Positions 33,091 through 43,020 of a DNA stretch of 51,251 nt are shown piece by piece (the stretch's first letter is position 1; each line of letters starts with the position of its first letter). The stretch comes from Hypholoma sublateritium FD-334 SS-4 (Eukaryota; Basidiomycota; Agaricomycetes; Agaricales; Strophariaceae). Both the position numbers and the translations under genes were made by a program. Under the pieces are notes generated by a model, which did not search any database, was not told the DNA's origin, and saw only the letters and a program-made list of their open reading frames with translations. The stretch is from positions 48,195-99,445 of the forward strand of contig KN817559.1 in NCBI GenBank assembly GCA_000827495.1, in the 5' to 3' direction.

Positions 33091-33886
33091 CACCCCGGCA
33101 AGTTGAGGTTTTCGGGTCACCTCAAAACCCCCGAAAAAACTTGATCTTTTTAGGAAGTAGAAGTCTGGCCGAAAATGTGTAGTAAAATATTAATTTAAGG
33201 ACACACCATATGTTGACTGCAATTTGAATAATAAGTTGCGTTAGGATTCCGCCTCAAAGCTTGACTTAAAACTTGATTCTCAGCACACAATAAAATATAA
33301 ATAGTTACAAGAGATTCGAATCAAATTTAGGACGGAAACTAAACATAATTTTCATGTCAGCTGAGAACCCTGCTGAAATGAAGAGATCCAGCTAAATATT
33401 CTGCCATTCCGAAAATTTCAATATAATCCTTATTTTTGGTGGGTACTGAAAATCTAAATTTGTATTGTACTGAAACGTTTGTGCAATTCGTTTCAGAATA
33501 GGATAAATTTGGAACTTCAGGCTCAATTTCGGGTCTGCCGAGAACTAGGATAATATTAAGAAATTCGGCATGGAAAAGACAATAGTCAAAAATCATAGTC
33601 TTTGCCAGGTTCTTGGGACACATGATATTCAAATCTATTGTTTATCTTAAAATAGAAACAAAGCTTTACTATTATTCTTTGTTTTACAGGCTACTGACAA
33701 TCAGGTTTTCAGTCGTGTTTTGCGGTAGAAATACAATCCGACTGATTATTCTAATTGAAGTCAACATATAGTACGTCCTTAAATTAATATTTTACTACAC
33801 ATTTTCGGCCAGACTTCTACTTCCTAAAAAGAGTAAGTTTTTTCGGGGGTTTTGAGGTGACCTGAAAACCTCAACTTGCCGGGGTG
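33091..33886. mobile_element. 796-bp non-autonomous element with about 145-bp terminal inverted repeats
   Basis: The left end CACCCCGGCAAGTTGAGG is the reverse complement of the right end CCTCAACTTGCCGGGGTG. The match continues inward over about 145 bp (33091-33234 with 33743-33886), nearly perfect for the outer 110 bp. CCA flanks both ends (33088-33090 and 33887-33889), consistent with a 3-bp target duplication. The interior is AT-rich with no gene. The CAC start and 3-bp duplication fit a CACTA-related MITE; the assignment is inference. Confidence 0.85.
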
Positions 33887-33939
33887 CCAGTGCTCACTGT
33901 ATCATCTATTTTTACTCACAATCAGGAAGAGATTCCCAC

Positions 33940-35300
33940 GCACGAGCTCTTCGGCAGATCCCGGGCAGTGTGCGCTGATACTTTGTCTACGCTGTGTGCC
34001 GTGCGTTCCACCTCCTCTTACCCCTCCGCTCTTTTATCTTGCACTTTCTTCCCACTGAAAATCTCATGCAGGAGGATCACGTTTACCAGCGCCGCGCTCT
34101 GCCGCCAAGCGTTTGACTCCGATTCCTCCCGCTCGGACCGCCTCGCTCTCTTCCGCGGGGGCAAGCGTTCATCTGCATCGCACCTTGTGTGCGGCTGTCC
34201 TGTGTGGCGTCGCGTATTTCTCTCACGCCGTGCGTACCCTCTTCCGCACGCGCACCCCTGGCCCTCCGGCGCGCCACCACGCACAAGCGCGAGTCCTCTC
34301 GTGTTTCTCTATACCCCTTCCCGCGCCACTCACTCCGCGCTCCGAACTTCCCACGACACACCTCCTTTCCGCGCACGGGTGCGCGCTTGGAACATACGCC
34401 CTTCGCCGCCGTCATCGCCGGTAGTATCCTCATCGCACTATGCGCGCTCAACCTCGTTGTGACATACGTGCGCTGGGCGTCGATTGTCATGCATGCCACG
34501 ATGATAGCGGAGGGGGTGCGTTCGCTGCCGTCCCGCGCGCGCAGTCGCCCGGCGGCAGATCCAGAACACGCTCACATCTACCTACGCCACTACCACGGTA
34601 ACCCTCACCGTCCCGCCTCATGGCTCGCGCCGTGCCCTTTTCATATATGGGACCACACGCCTCCCCCCTGCGGCTCTATTTGGAGACTCGACCTTATGCT
34701 GGCTTATTTTTTAGGAAGAACTCGCATACGAATGCATCGCCCGCGCCGGCCGCGCGGAGCGCTCTGCCTGTGTACATCGCTCTCCCCTCTGTCCATCCGC
34801 GCAGCCGCGGACCCAATCCCCACACACGCTCAACGCAGGCACTCCGGCCGTCCAGCGCACTGCCACGTGCTTTTCCACCGTGCGTGCACATACGCTCACC
34901 CCGTGCGCGCGTCGCGGACACCCCTCCTCGCCTGTAGACTGCGGCGTCCCGCGGTTCCACGGCTCCGTTTGCGCGGGCTCTCCTCGCGGCGCCCTCTGGC
35001 CACCTGTTCGGCTCACGTCAGCGCGACCCCGATCGCGACACCCGCTACCGCCTCGGCCGCGGCGGTTCCTCGTCCGCCGAACGGGGCGCCTCTCGCGTAT
35101 CCCCGCACGCGGAGATTCTAGCGCGTCCGTGGGATTAGGCTCGCGGTGTCTACCGCTCATGGTGTGCATTAACCTTCGTCCGGCAGGGGCGCAGGCGTCA
35201 GTCGGGGGTTTCACGCAGCCGTGCGTACCAGGTACCGCCCGCCACATACCGCCGATGCCTGTCGTAAGTTTTCTCTTAATATCCATACGTGCCCAAGGCT
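33940..35300 (+). pseudogene. four-helix family, decayed copy F
   Basis: It is entered through CCCACGCACGAGCTC, the reverse complement of the flank of copies C and D. Recognisable blocks are LHRTLCAAVLCGVAYFSHAV (third helix) near 34160-34230, FAAVIAGSILIALCALNLVV (fourth helix) near 34400-34460, and arginine-rich tail sequence after 34500. Exons lie in different frames with internal stops. The tail region to 35300 shows weak similarity to copy G after 38190. Confidence 0.65.
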
Positions 35301-36193
35301 GACATCGAACACTGAGAATAGGTGTCCCGGGTCGTCATCAGACCTTTTTGGCCTGTCATGATTCGACTTGTGGGCGACACCGCCTTGAATATACCCGTCG
35401 ATGCAAGGATTTTCGTCGCTCAAGTCAAGGTTCAGCCCCCTCCACGCCTGTTCAATATTAGCTTACACACCACGCGCCGATAAGTGTACTCAGCTCAATA
35501 GGTCAACGGAAACCTGCCAGCGTAGCTACCGCCTGCTGGAACTAATACTCCTATCGTGCCCCATCATGTTAAAGGTAGATCTCGACTCTGTGGATGTCTA
35601 CGCGACCTCTGCCCATTCCGGTCTCCACCGGGGACGGAACATGCCCATCATCGAGTTAAGTACGGTTCAGAAGGCAGGGTTTAACTTTGGGGGTTCCAAG
35701 CCGTTTGCTTTTCATTAATCTAATTCTTTCGAAGAACCTGACTCAATGCATGTTCAGAACCAAATTTCACCAAGTCTAAGTGAGAGAGGGAAGGCACGAT
35801 CGGTAAACGAAGGTCCAAATAACACAGTAGTATTTAAAAATTCGAGCTTAAGTAGCAGAGATGTACTTGTACTACATATTTCTAGTGTCGCTATTTTCTA
35901 TTGATACCCTGGGAGAATTCCTATCCGTAAAGCATATCACGAAAGGAGGTGCTTTTCCCAGGATTTTGAAGAGCACCGATATCACAGAAGTGAAGTTTAG
36001 GTTTGATTCCGGTGGACTGTCTGTCGGAATACACTTGAGAAGGTCATAAAAATTAGACCAGAAACGACGTTGCAAATACCACATCGAACATCGAACTGAT
36101 CCAGCCGTGGCGATTGAGTGTGAGCGTTTGAAGAATAAAGGACCCAGGACCGAAGCTCGACTCTTTCATACCATCCACCACTGCGCAATTACC
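35301..36193. other. intergenic, no gene supported
   Basis: The words GACTCTGTGGATGTCTACGC near 35584 and GACTCTGCAGATGACTACGC near 38588 are similar, so the region downstream of copies F and G shares ancestry. A 62-codon frame at 35861-36049 has no support beyond its openness. Confidence 0.4.
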
Positions 36194-36822
36194 ATGGCCG
36201 CAAAGATACTGGAAGCGAGCTCGTACAACAGTCTGCTCGACATCGACACGGCCAACCAGCTATTCATCAACCGCGACGAGATATTCGAAAAACTCGGGCC
36301 TGTCTTGCAGCAGTACGGGGACAACAGATTCGGTGTTTGCATCGTCCATCGCCATTGCACGTTAGAGGAAGGGGAGAGGATGGTTGCGAAGGGGAAAATG
36401 TATCGCAACCTGAGCGCGACGGGCCCTCCTATCCCGAGCGCTGGCTGGCCACAGGCGAGGCATACGAATTCAGCCGCGAGGAAACTACTTCACCGTCGGA
36501 AGAACTGTTGTCGAACTTTCGCAGCATCGTCGGAGACATCAAGGTTCTCGGCCTATTTTACGTTCGCAGCGAAGGAATAGACGGTGTCATGCTTGAGCGG
36601 ACGGAAGACAGAAGCAACATCACCGATATTATCTCTCCTGTCGACGCTACGCAGAACAGAATCACGACGGCTTGGTCTCCGAGATTAGTAGAGACTCGAA
36701 TGTCGGGGAAATCCATCGGTGTCACCACTGTACGTGAGAGCACTGAATGCGAAGTAGGGATCATATCACATAATAAGCCTGCAATGAAGGTTCCGTGCGA
36801 AGGTGCGGCGGGTGGAGTTTGA
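36194..36822 (+). pseudogene. small soluble protein family, copy 1 (frameshifted)
   Basis: It starts MAAKILEASSYNSLLDIDTA and contains FEKLGPVLQQYGDNRFGVC and HRHCTLEEGERMVAKG, paralogous to the copies at 38762-39328 and 40162-40743. After about 36390 the family sequence (NVSQPE; RWLATGEAYEFSREE; FRSIVGDIKVLGLFYVRSEG) continues in another frame. This is best explained by one extra base in GAAGGGGAAAATG. It ends at 36822 with an unrelated-looking tail. It is about 60-65% similar to the other two by eye. I know similar basidiomycete hypothetical proteins but no function. Confidence 0.7.
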
Positions 36823-37009
36823 GTACTTGATTGTAATCGCCTCTGCTGCAAAGCGTACTAATAACTAAATCCATCGTTGAGAAAATATCATGAATTATTC
36901 GGTCACCTTTACGACTGACAGCCTGACACTTGAGACTAGGCTCGGCACATGCCAGCTTTCCGTGTTTACCTGTATTAAGAAGCTTTTTTTCTACAGCGTA
37001 ATCCAAGCG

Positions 37010-38420
37010 TACGCGCAAGCGCGAGTCCTCTCGCCTTTCTCTATACCCCTTCCCCCTCTCTCTTTCACTCGCCACGTATAATCCGCACTCCGCACTTCCC
37101 ATGGCTCACCTCCTTTCCACGTACAGACGACCGGCCGGTGCCGATGCCCTCGCCGTAGCCGTCGTACGCGCCTACTCATCCACCGTCCCTCATAACCGCG
37201 ACGATGGGCACCTTCGTGAGCCTCTACCCCTACCCATCAGAGAAGATGCCCTGACCTTGTTCCTACGCACGCAGCGCACGCACCCCTGGCCCGCCAGCAC
37301 CTCGCCCATGTACTTCGCCTACCCTTTTATTGGCCGCCGTCGGATCTTCGCCGGCCTCCTCCTCCACGGTATCCATCTAGTCTTTAGTTGGTACTCAGTA
37401 CTCAGTACTAATCCTGGAGCGTTTCCACGATGGACAAACGCCTCGCGCTCGTCCGCGCGTACATCTACCTCGCGGTTCTGTCCCCTGCTATGGCTTGCGC
37501 CGCCGAGGCTCTGTATGGTGTCGCGTACTTCACCTGCATCAAGTGACCCCTTCCATTGGTCGACCCCGCACTGCAGGTGGAGCTCCGGTATGAGTCCGTT
37601 GCTTTCGCCAGCACCGAACGTCGGCAGTACCATCGTACGTACACACACGCAGCCCATGCTTGGCCCATCAACGCACTACCCACGTACTTTGTCACCGCGC
37701 GCGAACGTGAGTCCTCTCCCCATCTTCCATAACCCTTCCCTCTCCGCTCGCCGTTCCCTCTCCCATTACCTCCCCATCGCCCATCCCTTCCTTCCCTCTT
37801 CCATCGCTTCCCGTTTCCTTCCCAGTCTCTTTTCTCTTCGCCATGCCTACTCCCGCGCGCCGCATTTCGCGTCGCTCACACCCCCTTTCCTTTCCGTCTA
37901 CAGACTGCGTCGCCGCATAAGTGCACGGCTCTTACTGCGCCTTCGCTGTCGTTATCGTCGTTAGTGTCTTCGCCGCGCTCGTCATCGTTGTGGCATATGC
38001 GCCTCAGGCATGGAGCGCGACGCACGTCGGTTGCGGAGGAGGCACGTACGATGTCGTCCCGCGTGCAGAGTCGCCCACCGCGCGCAGGTGCCGGCTGCAG
38101 GTCCATTGCACGCCCGCACCTGCCCACTCCACTACCACGCCAATATTAAGACCACCACCGTCCTGCCCCTCGCCTCGTGCGGCGGCCTCCTAATCCCCGG
38201 GACTGAGTCTCCCCGTCCGTGTGCTAACCTGTATTACATGAAGACCTCGTACACGAATGTACAACCGCGCGGCGGAGCGCTCTGCCTTCGTGCATCGCTC
38301 TTCCCTCTATATACTCTATATATACACCCGACCTCGTCCCACACAAGGGCAGCGCACGAGCCCCGGGCCTACCAGCGCGCCACCGTGCGCAGACATATGT
38401 TTACCCCGTGCGCCCATCGC
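37010..38420 (+). pseudogene. four-helix family, mosaic decayed copy G
   Basis: The first part (37010-37170) repeats the helix-4 intron and exon seen in copy F (GCGAGTCCTCTCGC, CTCTATACCCCTTCC). Then come, out of the usual order, RTHPWPAS near 37270, DKRLALVRAYIYLAVL near 37430, and finally DCVAA followed by a TAA stop, YCAFAVVIVVSVFAALVIVV near 37910-37990 and a tail with LASCGGLLIPGTESP near 38170. The disorder suggests a mosaic of at least two partial copies. It is pseudogenised by the stop inside helix 4's lead-in. Confidence 0.7.
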
Positions 38421-38761
38421 TGATATGCAGGACAGGTCTCAAGGACAACCCACGCCGCGAGCCCGTGCGGGCTCTCTTCTGATTCCGAACATGTGCCCAT
38501 CATCTGCATGTGCATTGGATTCTCGTCTGACATTCGCAAGGCGTACTCAGGCTCCTATTCATTCCCATCTTTTTCAAGATGGGTATTGACTCTGCAGATG
38601 ACTACGCCACCTATGGCCATTTCAGTCATAAGGCATGCGTATTCAGGAAAACTACATTGAACATGATTTTACAAGTAGCCTTGGATCGTACGCACGAACT
38701 TAGCTAGACATCTCATTGTAAAAATTGTGACAATAAGCGGGGCACAAAATATCATGCAGAA
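38421..38761. other. intergenic, no gene seen
   Basis: It is the 3' flank of copy G and of the minus-strand small-protein gene. Only the GACTCTGCAGATGACTACGC word shared with 35584 was noticed. Confidence 0.4.
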
Positions 38762-39328
38762 CTAGTCGGGGCCAATCTGAATATGTGTGCCGTCATCTGT
38801 TACCACGCAGAGGGAGTATCTGTACGGCGTCACAGAAGCCCCTTCGCGCGATTGCGGGTGCCAAGCAGTCGTGATCGTCTTCTGCGGGTGGTCGCTGGGC
38901 ACGATTTTAGTGATATTCTTCCTGCCGTCTGTCCTCTCGAGCTCTACCCCATCTATCACTTTGTCCCGAATATAGAAGAGGCCAAGAACAGCGGTGTTTC
39001 CGACGACGCTACGAAAACTCCGGAACAATTCATCTGACGGTGAAGGAGTATCGTTGCGATTGAATTCGTACGCCTCGCCAGTGGCCAACCAACGCAATGG
39101 ATAAGCATCTTTCGCGTCCTTCTCTGGCTGAGAGACGTTCCCGTCCGCAACCATCCTCTCCCCTTCTTCCAACTCGCAGTGGCGATGAACAAGGCAAACA
39201 CCGAATTCGTTTTTGCCATACTGTTGCAAAATGGGCCCAAGCTTTTCCAACATCTCGTTGCGGTCGGTGAATAGTCTGTCGGCTACTTCGATGGAGGGAA
39301 GGGCGTTATATGAGAATTTAGTGGCCAT
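38762..39328 (-). CDS. small soluble protein family, copy 2
   Basis: The start at ATG 39328 (MATKFSYNALPSIEVADRL) is chosen because it aligns with copies 1 and 3; an upstream in-frame ATG exists. Conserved blocks are MLEKLGPILQQYGKNEFGVC, HRHCELEEGERMVADGNVSQ, WLATGEAYEFNRNDTPSPSD, NTAVLGLFYIRDKVIDGVEL and ITTAWHPQ. The product is about 188 residues with no signal peptide or helix. The tail after SREGA differs from copy 3 because the inverted duplication ends there. Function unknown; paired divergently with copy 3. Confidence 0.75.
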   Translation of the reverse strand: MATKFSYNALPSIEVADRLFTDRNEMLEKLGPILQQYGKNEFGVCLVHRHCELEEGERMVADGNVSQPEKDAKDAYPLRWLATGEAYEFNRNDTPSPSDELFRSFRSVVGNTAVLGLFYIRDKVIDGVELERTDGRKNITKIVPSDHPQKTITTAWHPQSREGASVTPYRYSLCVVTDDGTHIQIGPD

Positions 39329-39495
39329 GACGAGCGATAGCAATGGCTGTTTTACAGTTGAGTTCAATTTTGTCCATCTCACTTCGACTCTCATGCCCCT
39401 TTATATTTGGGCGACGTCAAATGATGGCCGCAGAGGATCCAATGTCCAATACCAAGAATATCACACATTCTATGCCAATCGATTGGATAAACTTG
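38837..39495. repeat. large inverted duplication, left arm (right arm about 39990-40653)
   Basis: About 660 bp including gene copy 2 and its promoter is the near-identical reverse complement of the segment holding copy 3. Examples are CCAATCGATTGGATAAACTT against its partner TATCCAATCGACTGGCATAG, and GATCCTCTGCGGCCATCATT in the promoter. A unique spacer of about 490 bp (39496-39989) separates the arms. The outer edge falls at AGCCCCTTCGCGCG (38837) and CGCGCGAAGGGGCT (40653). Confidence 0.85.
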
Positions 39496-39989
39496 AGCCG
39501 CAAGGATATGTAGTCGAGATATTTCATGTTCTTCACGAGGTTCAAAGTCTAAAAGAAACCTTGGACACGCTGCTCTGTGTGATATATCAAGCAACTAATT
39601 ACAGGCTGCCTATCTTCACAGTCCAGTCGCACTCCAGCCAGCTTGAGGGAAGCCACACACATGATCTAGGTACTATCCATACATAGTTCACGAAGACTCT
39701 CAAGACGTGCTGCAATGTAATTTCCGTTATCGCGGTACAGGTGTTCAAATGTTCAGGGACGGGAGATTGTGTTAGCGTAGCACATATATTGTTTCTCCGA
39801 TTGGCCGGCGATAACGAAGATACTTCGTAAAGAGAACCTTGCAAGTAGTGTCACGTAACAAATGCATTGAACTCACGAATTGCGGCAGACTGAGGAGATT
39901 TAATTTCGGTGGAATACAACTGAAAGAAGGAAGTTATGCGGTCTTACAGCCAGCTGAGTGCGCAGCTGACAACACTGTAGATCGATAGG

Positions 39990-40653
39990 TATATCCAATC
40001 GACTGGCATAGAATGTGTAAGATATTCTTGGGATCGGCGATCGGATCCTCTGCGGCCATCATTTGACGTCGGCCAAATATAATATATAAAGGAGCATGAG
40101 AGTCGAAGTGAGATCAACAAAATTGAACTCAACTGTAAAACAGCCATTGCTATCGCTCGTCATGGCCACTAAATTCTCATATAACGCCCTTCCCTCCGTC
40201 GAAGTAGCCGACAGACTATTCACCGACCGCGACGAGATGTTGGAAAAGCTTGGGCCCATTTTGCAACAGTATGGCAACAACGAATTCGGTGTTTGCCTTG
40301 TTCATCGCCACTGCGAGTTGGAAGAAGGAGAGAGGATGGTTGCAGACGGGAACGTCTCTCAGCCAGAGAAGGATGCAAAAGATGCTTATCCATCGCGTTG
40401 GTTGGCCACTGGCGAGGCGTACGAATTCAATCGCAACGATACTCCTTCACCGTCAGATGAATTGTTCCGGAGTTTTCGTAGCATCGTCGGAAACACCGCC
40501 GTTCTTGGCCTCTTCTACATTCGGGACAAATTAATGGATGGAGTAGAGCTCGAGAGGACGGACGGCAGGAAAAATATCACTAAAATTGTGCCCAAAGACC
40601 ACCCGCAGAAGACGATCACGACTGCTTGGCACCCGCAATCGCGCGAAGGGGCT
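39990..40653. repeat. large inverted duplication, right arm
   Basis: Reverse complement of 38837-39495 with scattered substitutions and a few indels. It includes the TATA-like ATATATAAAGG at about 40082-40092 upstream of copy 3, whereas the left arm has TTTATATTTGG at the equivalent place. Confidence 0.85.
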
Positions 40654-40743
40654 GTCGTAACGATGCGCAAATGTGCGACATGCGAAATTCCTCCAGGAAG
40701 TAAGACACACACGCTTCACAAACGAGTAAGCCTGTATGTTTGA
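40162..40743 (+). CDS. small soluble protein family, copy 3
   Basis: It opens with ATGGCCACTAAATTC (MATKFSYNALPSVEVADRL) and is collinear with copy 2 to SREGA, differing at a few residues (KNEFG/NNEFG, PLRW/PSRW, DKVID/DKLMD). Beyond the duplication edge it reads through CATCEIPPGSKTHTLHKRVS to a stop at 40743, giving about 193 residues. The tail is unlike those of copies 1 and 2, so the original C-terminus is uncertain; a GT donor-like site near the edge could hide a spliced last exon. Function unknown. Confidence 0.75.
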   Translation: MATKFSYNALPSVEVADRLFTDRDEMLEKLGPILQQYGNNEFGVCLVHRHCELEEGERMVADGNVSQPEKDAKDAYPSRWLATGEAYEFNRNDTPSPSDELFRSFRSIVGNTAVLGLFYIRDKLMDGVELERTDGRKNITKIVPKDHPQKTITTAWHPQSREGAVVTMRKCATCEIPPGSKTHTLHKRVSLYV

Positions 40744-41640
40744 TTCAAGGGGTGTATTTGGTCGGTGATTTCGAATGCGAGTGACTAATTGTGTTGTTAC
40801 AATGTTAGCCATTATCTTTTTAGCGAGGTGATTTCGCGTAAAAATGTATAGCAAATCATACCCCTTGTGTACAGATCTTGACATGGGCGCACCGTTTTGC
40901 GCAAGTTTTGTGTATACTTCATGGTGAGCACTGAGTAAGTGCAATGAGCATCGCAGCGCCGAATAGGCTCCATTTACCAATTGTGCTCCTCGTTGAACTT
41001 GAGTCCTGACTGCCAGCGCGGAGACGGTTACGAGTTCCAGAGAATTCTACTGAATTTAAAACCGATAGAAGTCAGTGCCAACGGGAGTATTTTCATGTCA
41101 AGAACGATTCCATGGCTCCCTCGAGCTGCCTTTGGAATTTCCCACACTTGCACTGCAAATGCCGCTCAGTGGGCGAGGCCCATAGCCAGTAATAGGCGGA
41201 GGCGGTTCCTCTTTGGCTGTGCCCATCCATAATCGCCGGGTGGAGTGTATGCAGTCAGAACTCAGCCTATGCAGTCAGGACCGTTATTAACCGTTCGCCG
41301 CCAACAAAATCGAAAGCAAAGCGTGTGTCGAACTTCCAGCGGGTCCACGAGGGAAGTCTAGATGCCCAAAGTATATTCCGCTGACGGCAGACGTTGAAGA
41401 GAAGCTGGGGGGTGCGGAAAGTCCCCAGGACTTGAGCGATGCAAATCATTAGGCCTGACGACACCTACTCTGCGATGGGTCTTCCACCTACAGCGCCCCC
41501 TGACATCTATACTCAGTGTTCCTCCAAATTAGCCTCGGGCACGCATGCGCAATGCGATACAAATTACGGTCAGAGACACATAGACAACATGCTAGTACTC
41601 CGCATCATAGGTGGAAGGCAAGTTGGTGGCGGCCGGAACG
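40744..41640. other. intergenic, no gene supported
   Basis: Open frames here (for example 40981-41232) are short, lack splice context and resemble nothing I know. The sequence 41260-41290 has two near copies of CAGTCAG(A/G)AC. Confidence 0.35.
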
Positions 41641-43020
41641 CGCCATGTCCCCTATGCCAGCACTAATGATTTCTCTCGCGCTGGTGCATGACAACGGCGG
41701 CGGGATATCAGCGGTGTGACGGCCTGGAGAGCGGAGTGCGATGAGTACGCGCGACGGGCGGCATAGCGGTTTCTGCGTTTTCTATGTCCTACACCAAGGT
41801 GAAGGGCGTGTCGTATCCGGCGTTCAGCGACACTAGCCATATGTAGGCCCCGCACACGGAGGTAGGTACTTCGTCCAGAAGACGAGGAACCACAGCAATG
41901 AAGGTGGCGGTGAGATCGAGACCGAGGTGAGGGAGCCGCACAGTTGGTCAGGGTGCGTCGGCAGGCGAGTCCGCGCGGGATCGCGCCGTGGGTTGTACTT
42001 GAGACTTGGACCACATAGGTAGCGACGAGGAGCGCGGCAAGCGCGGGGTCGGCCGCAGATAACGACGGCCCCCACCCGACGATGCAGTCTGTAAGCATGG
42101 AGGGAAGTGCCAGCGTTGGACGTGGGCAGCGCGCCGAAGGGCCAGGAATGCGTGCACTGTGGTTGTATGGCGATGAGGTCAGCGTCTGCCCTGAAGGATA
42201 GAGAGGGGGATCGACGCACAGAGGTGAAGAGTTCAGACACGCGGCGGGCGCCGGCGAGGGCGATGCATTTGTATACGATCACTTCCTGTGAGGCAGGTCA
42301 GCATAAGAACGAGTCGGCGAGGAGAGAAGACGGAGACAAGGGGGAGACGCACGGCATAGGCGAAGTACATGAAGTTGCGTACGACAGTGGCGATGCACAC
42401 GGGGGTGGCGGGGAGCACGGTGAGGTGGCATTACGCTCAGAGGCGCGGGAGGCATTTCTATAAGGAATGACACGGGCCAGCATCGGCAGGGCATCAGTCT
42501 CTCAGCACTGGAGAAAGAAACTGCGAAAATGGGGGAAGTACGCACGGCGGAGACGGGGACGGTGCCGCAGAGCTGATTGAGGTGGGCTGTGAGTTATATC
42601 ATTCTGGAGCTATGGTTGATATCGATGGACACTTGCGCGAGGCTGTCTGCGGCGTCTGCGGTCTGTTCAGTGTTGAACGGGGTGAGAGAGGAGACGACGT
42701 GCCATAGTGAATGGCGTCGGAGATCGCAGTGTATACTGCGGGGACAATATATTGCATGTGTATATCTGTAAGACTGTCTTGTTCAACACGGCACAGTGAG
42801 AGGGGTGAGTGAGGGGGATGTACACATAGACGAATAGGTGAAGCGCAGAGCGCTGACCCCAAAACTGACGGTGCATGGGGTAAGCAGGAAGCAGAACTGA
42901 GATCGAGAGGGAGGCGCACCGGCGATGACGAAGGTCGCTTGTACAGCTGGTTCGGTCGGGAGAGTCAAGGAGACGAAAAGAAAGTCCGTGAGAGTTTGTT
43001 ATCGGTTGCTTGAAACTTTT
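41640..43020 (-). pseudogene. four-helix family, decayed copy H
   Basis: Blocks read on the minus strand in gene order: an N-terminal exon region near 42950 (PTEPAVQATFVIAG), the LGSALCASPIRLCV region near 42860, SISTIAPE near 42610, PVSFLIEMPPAP and the third-helix exon near 42440 with frame breaks, VIVYKCIALAGARRVSELF near 42250, and DCIVGWGPSLSAADPALAAL near 42060. Most exons are shifted relative to one another and the fourth helix is shortened. This is the most diverged full-length copy. Confidence 0.6.
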
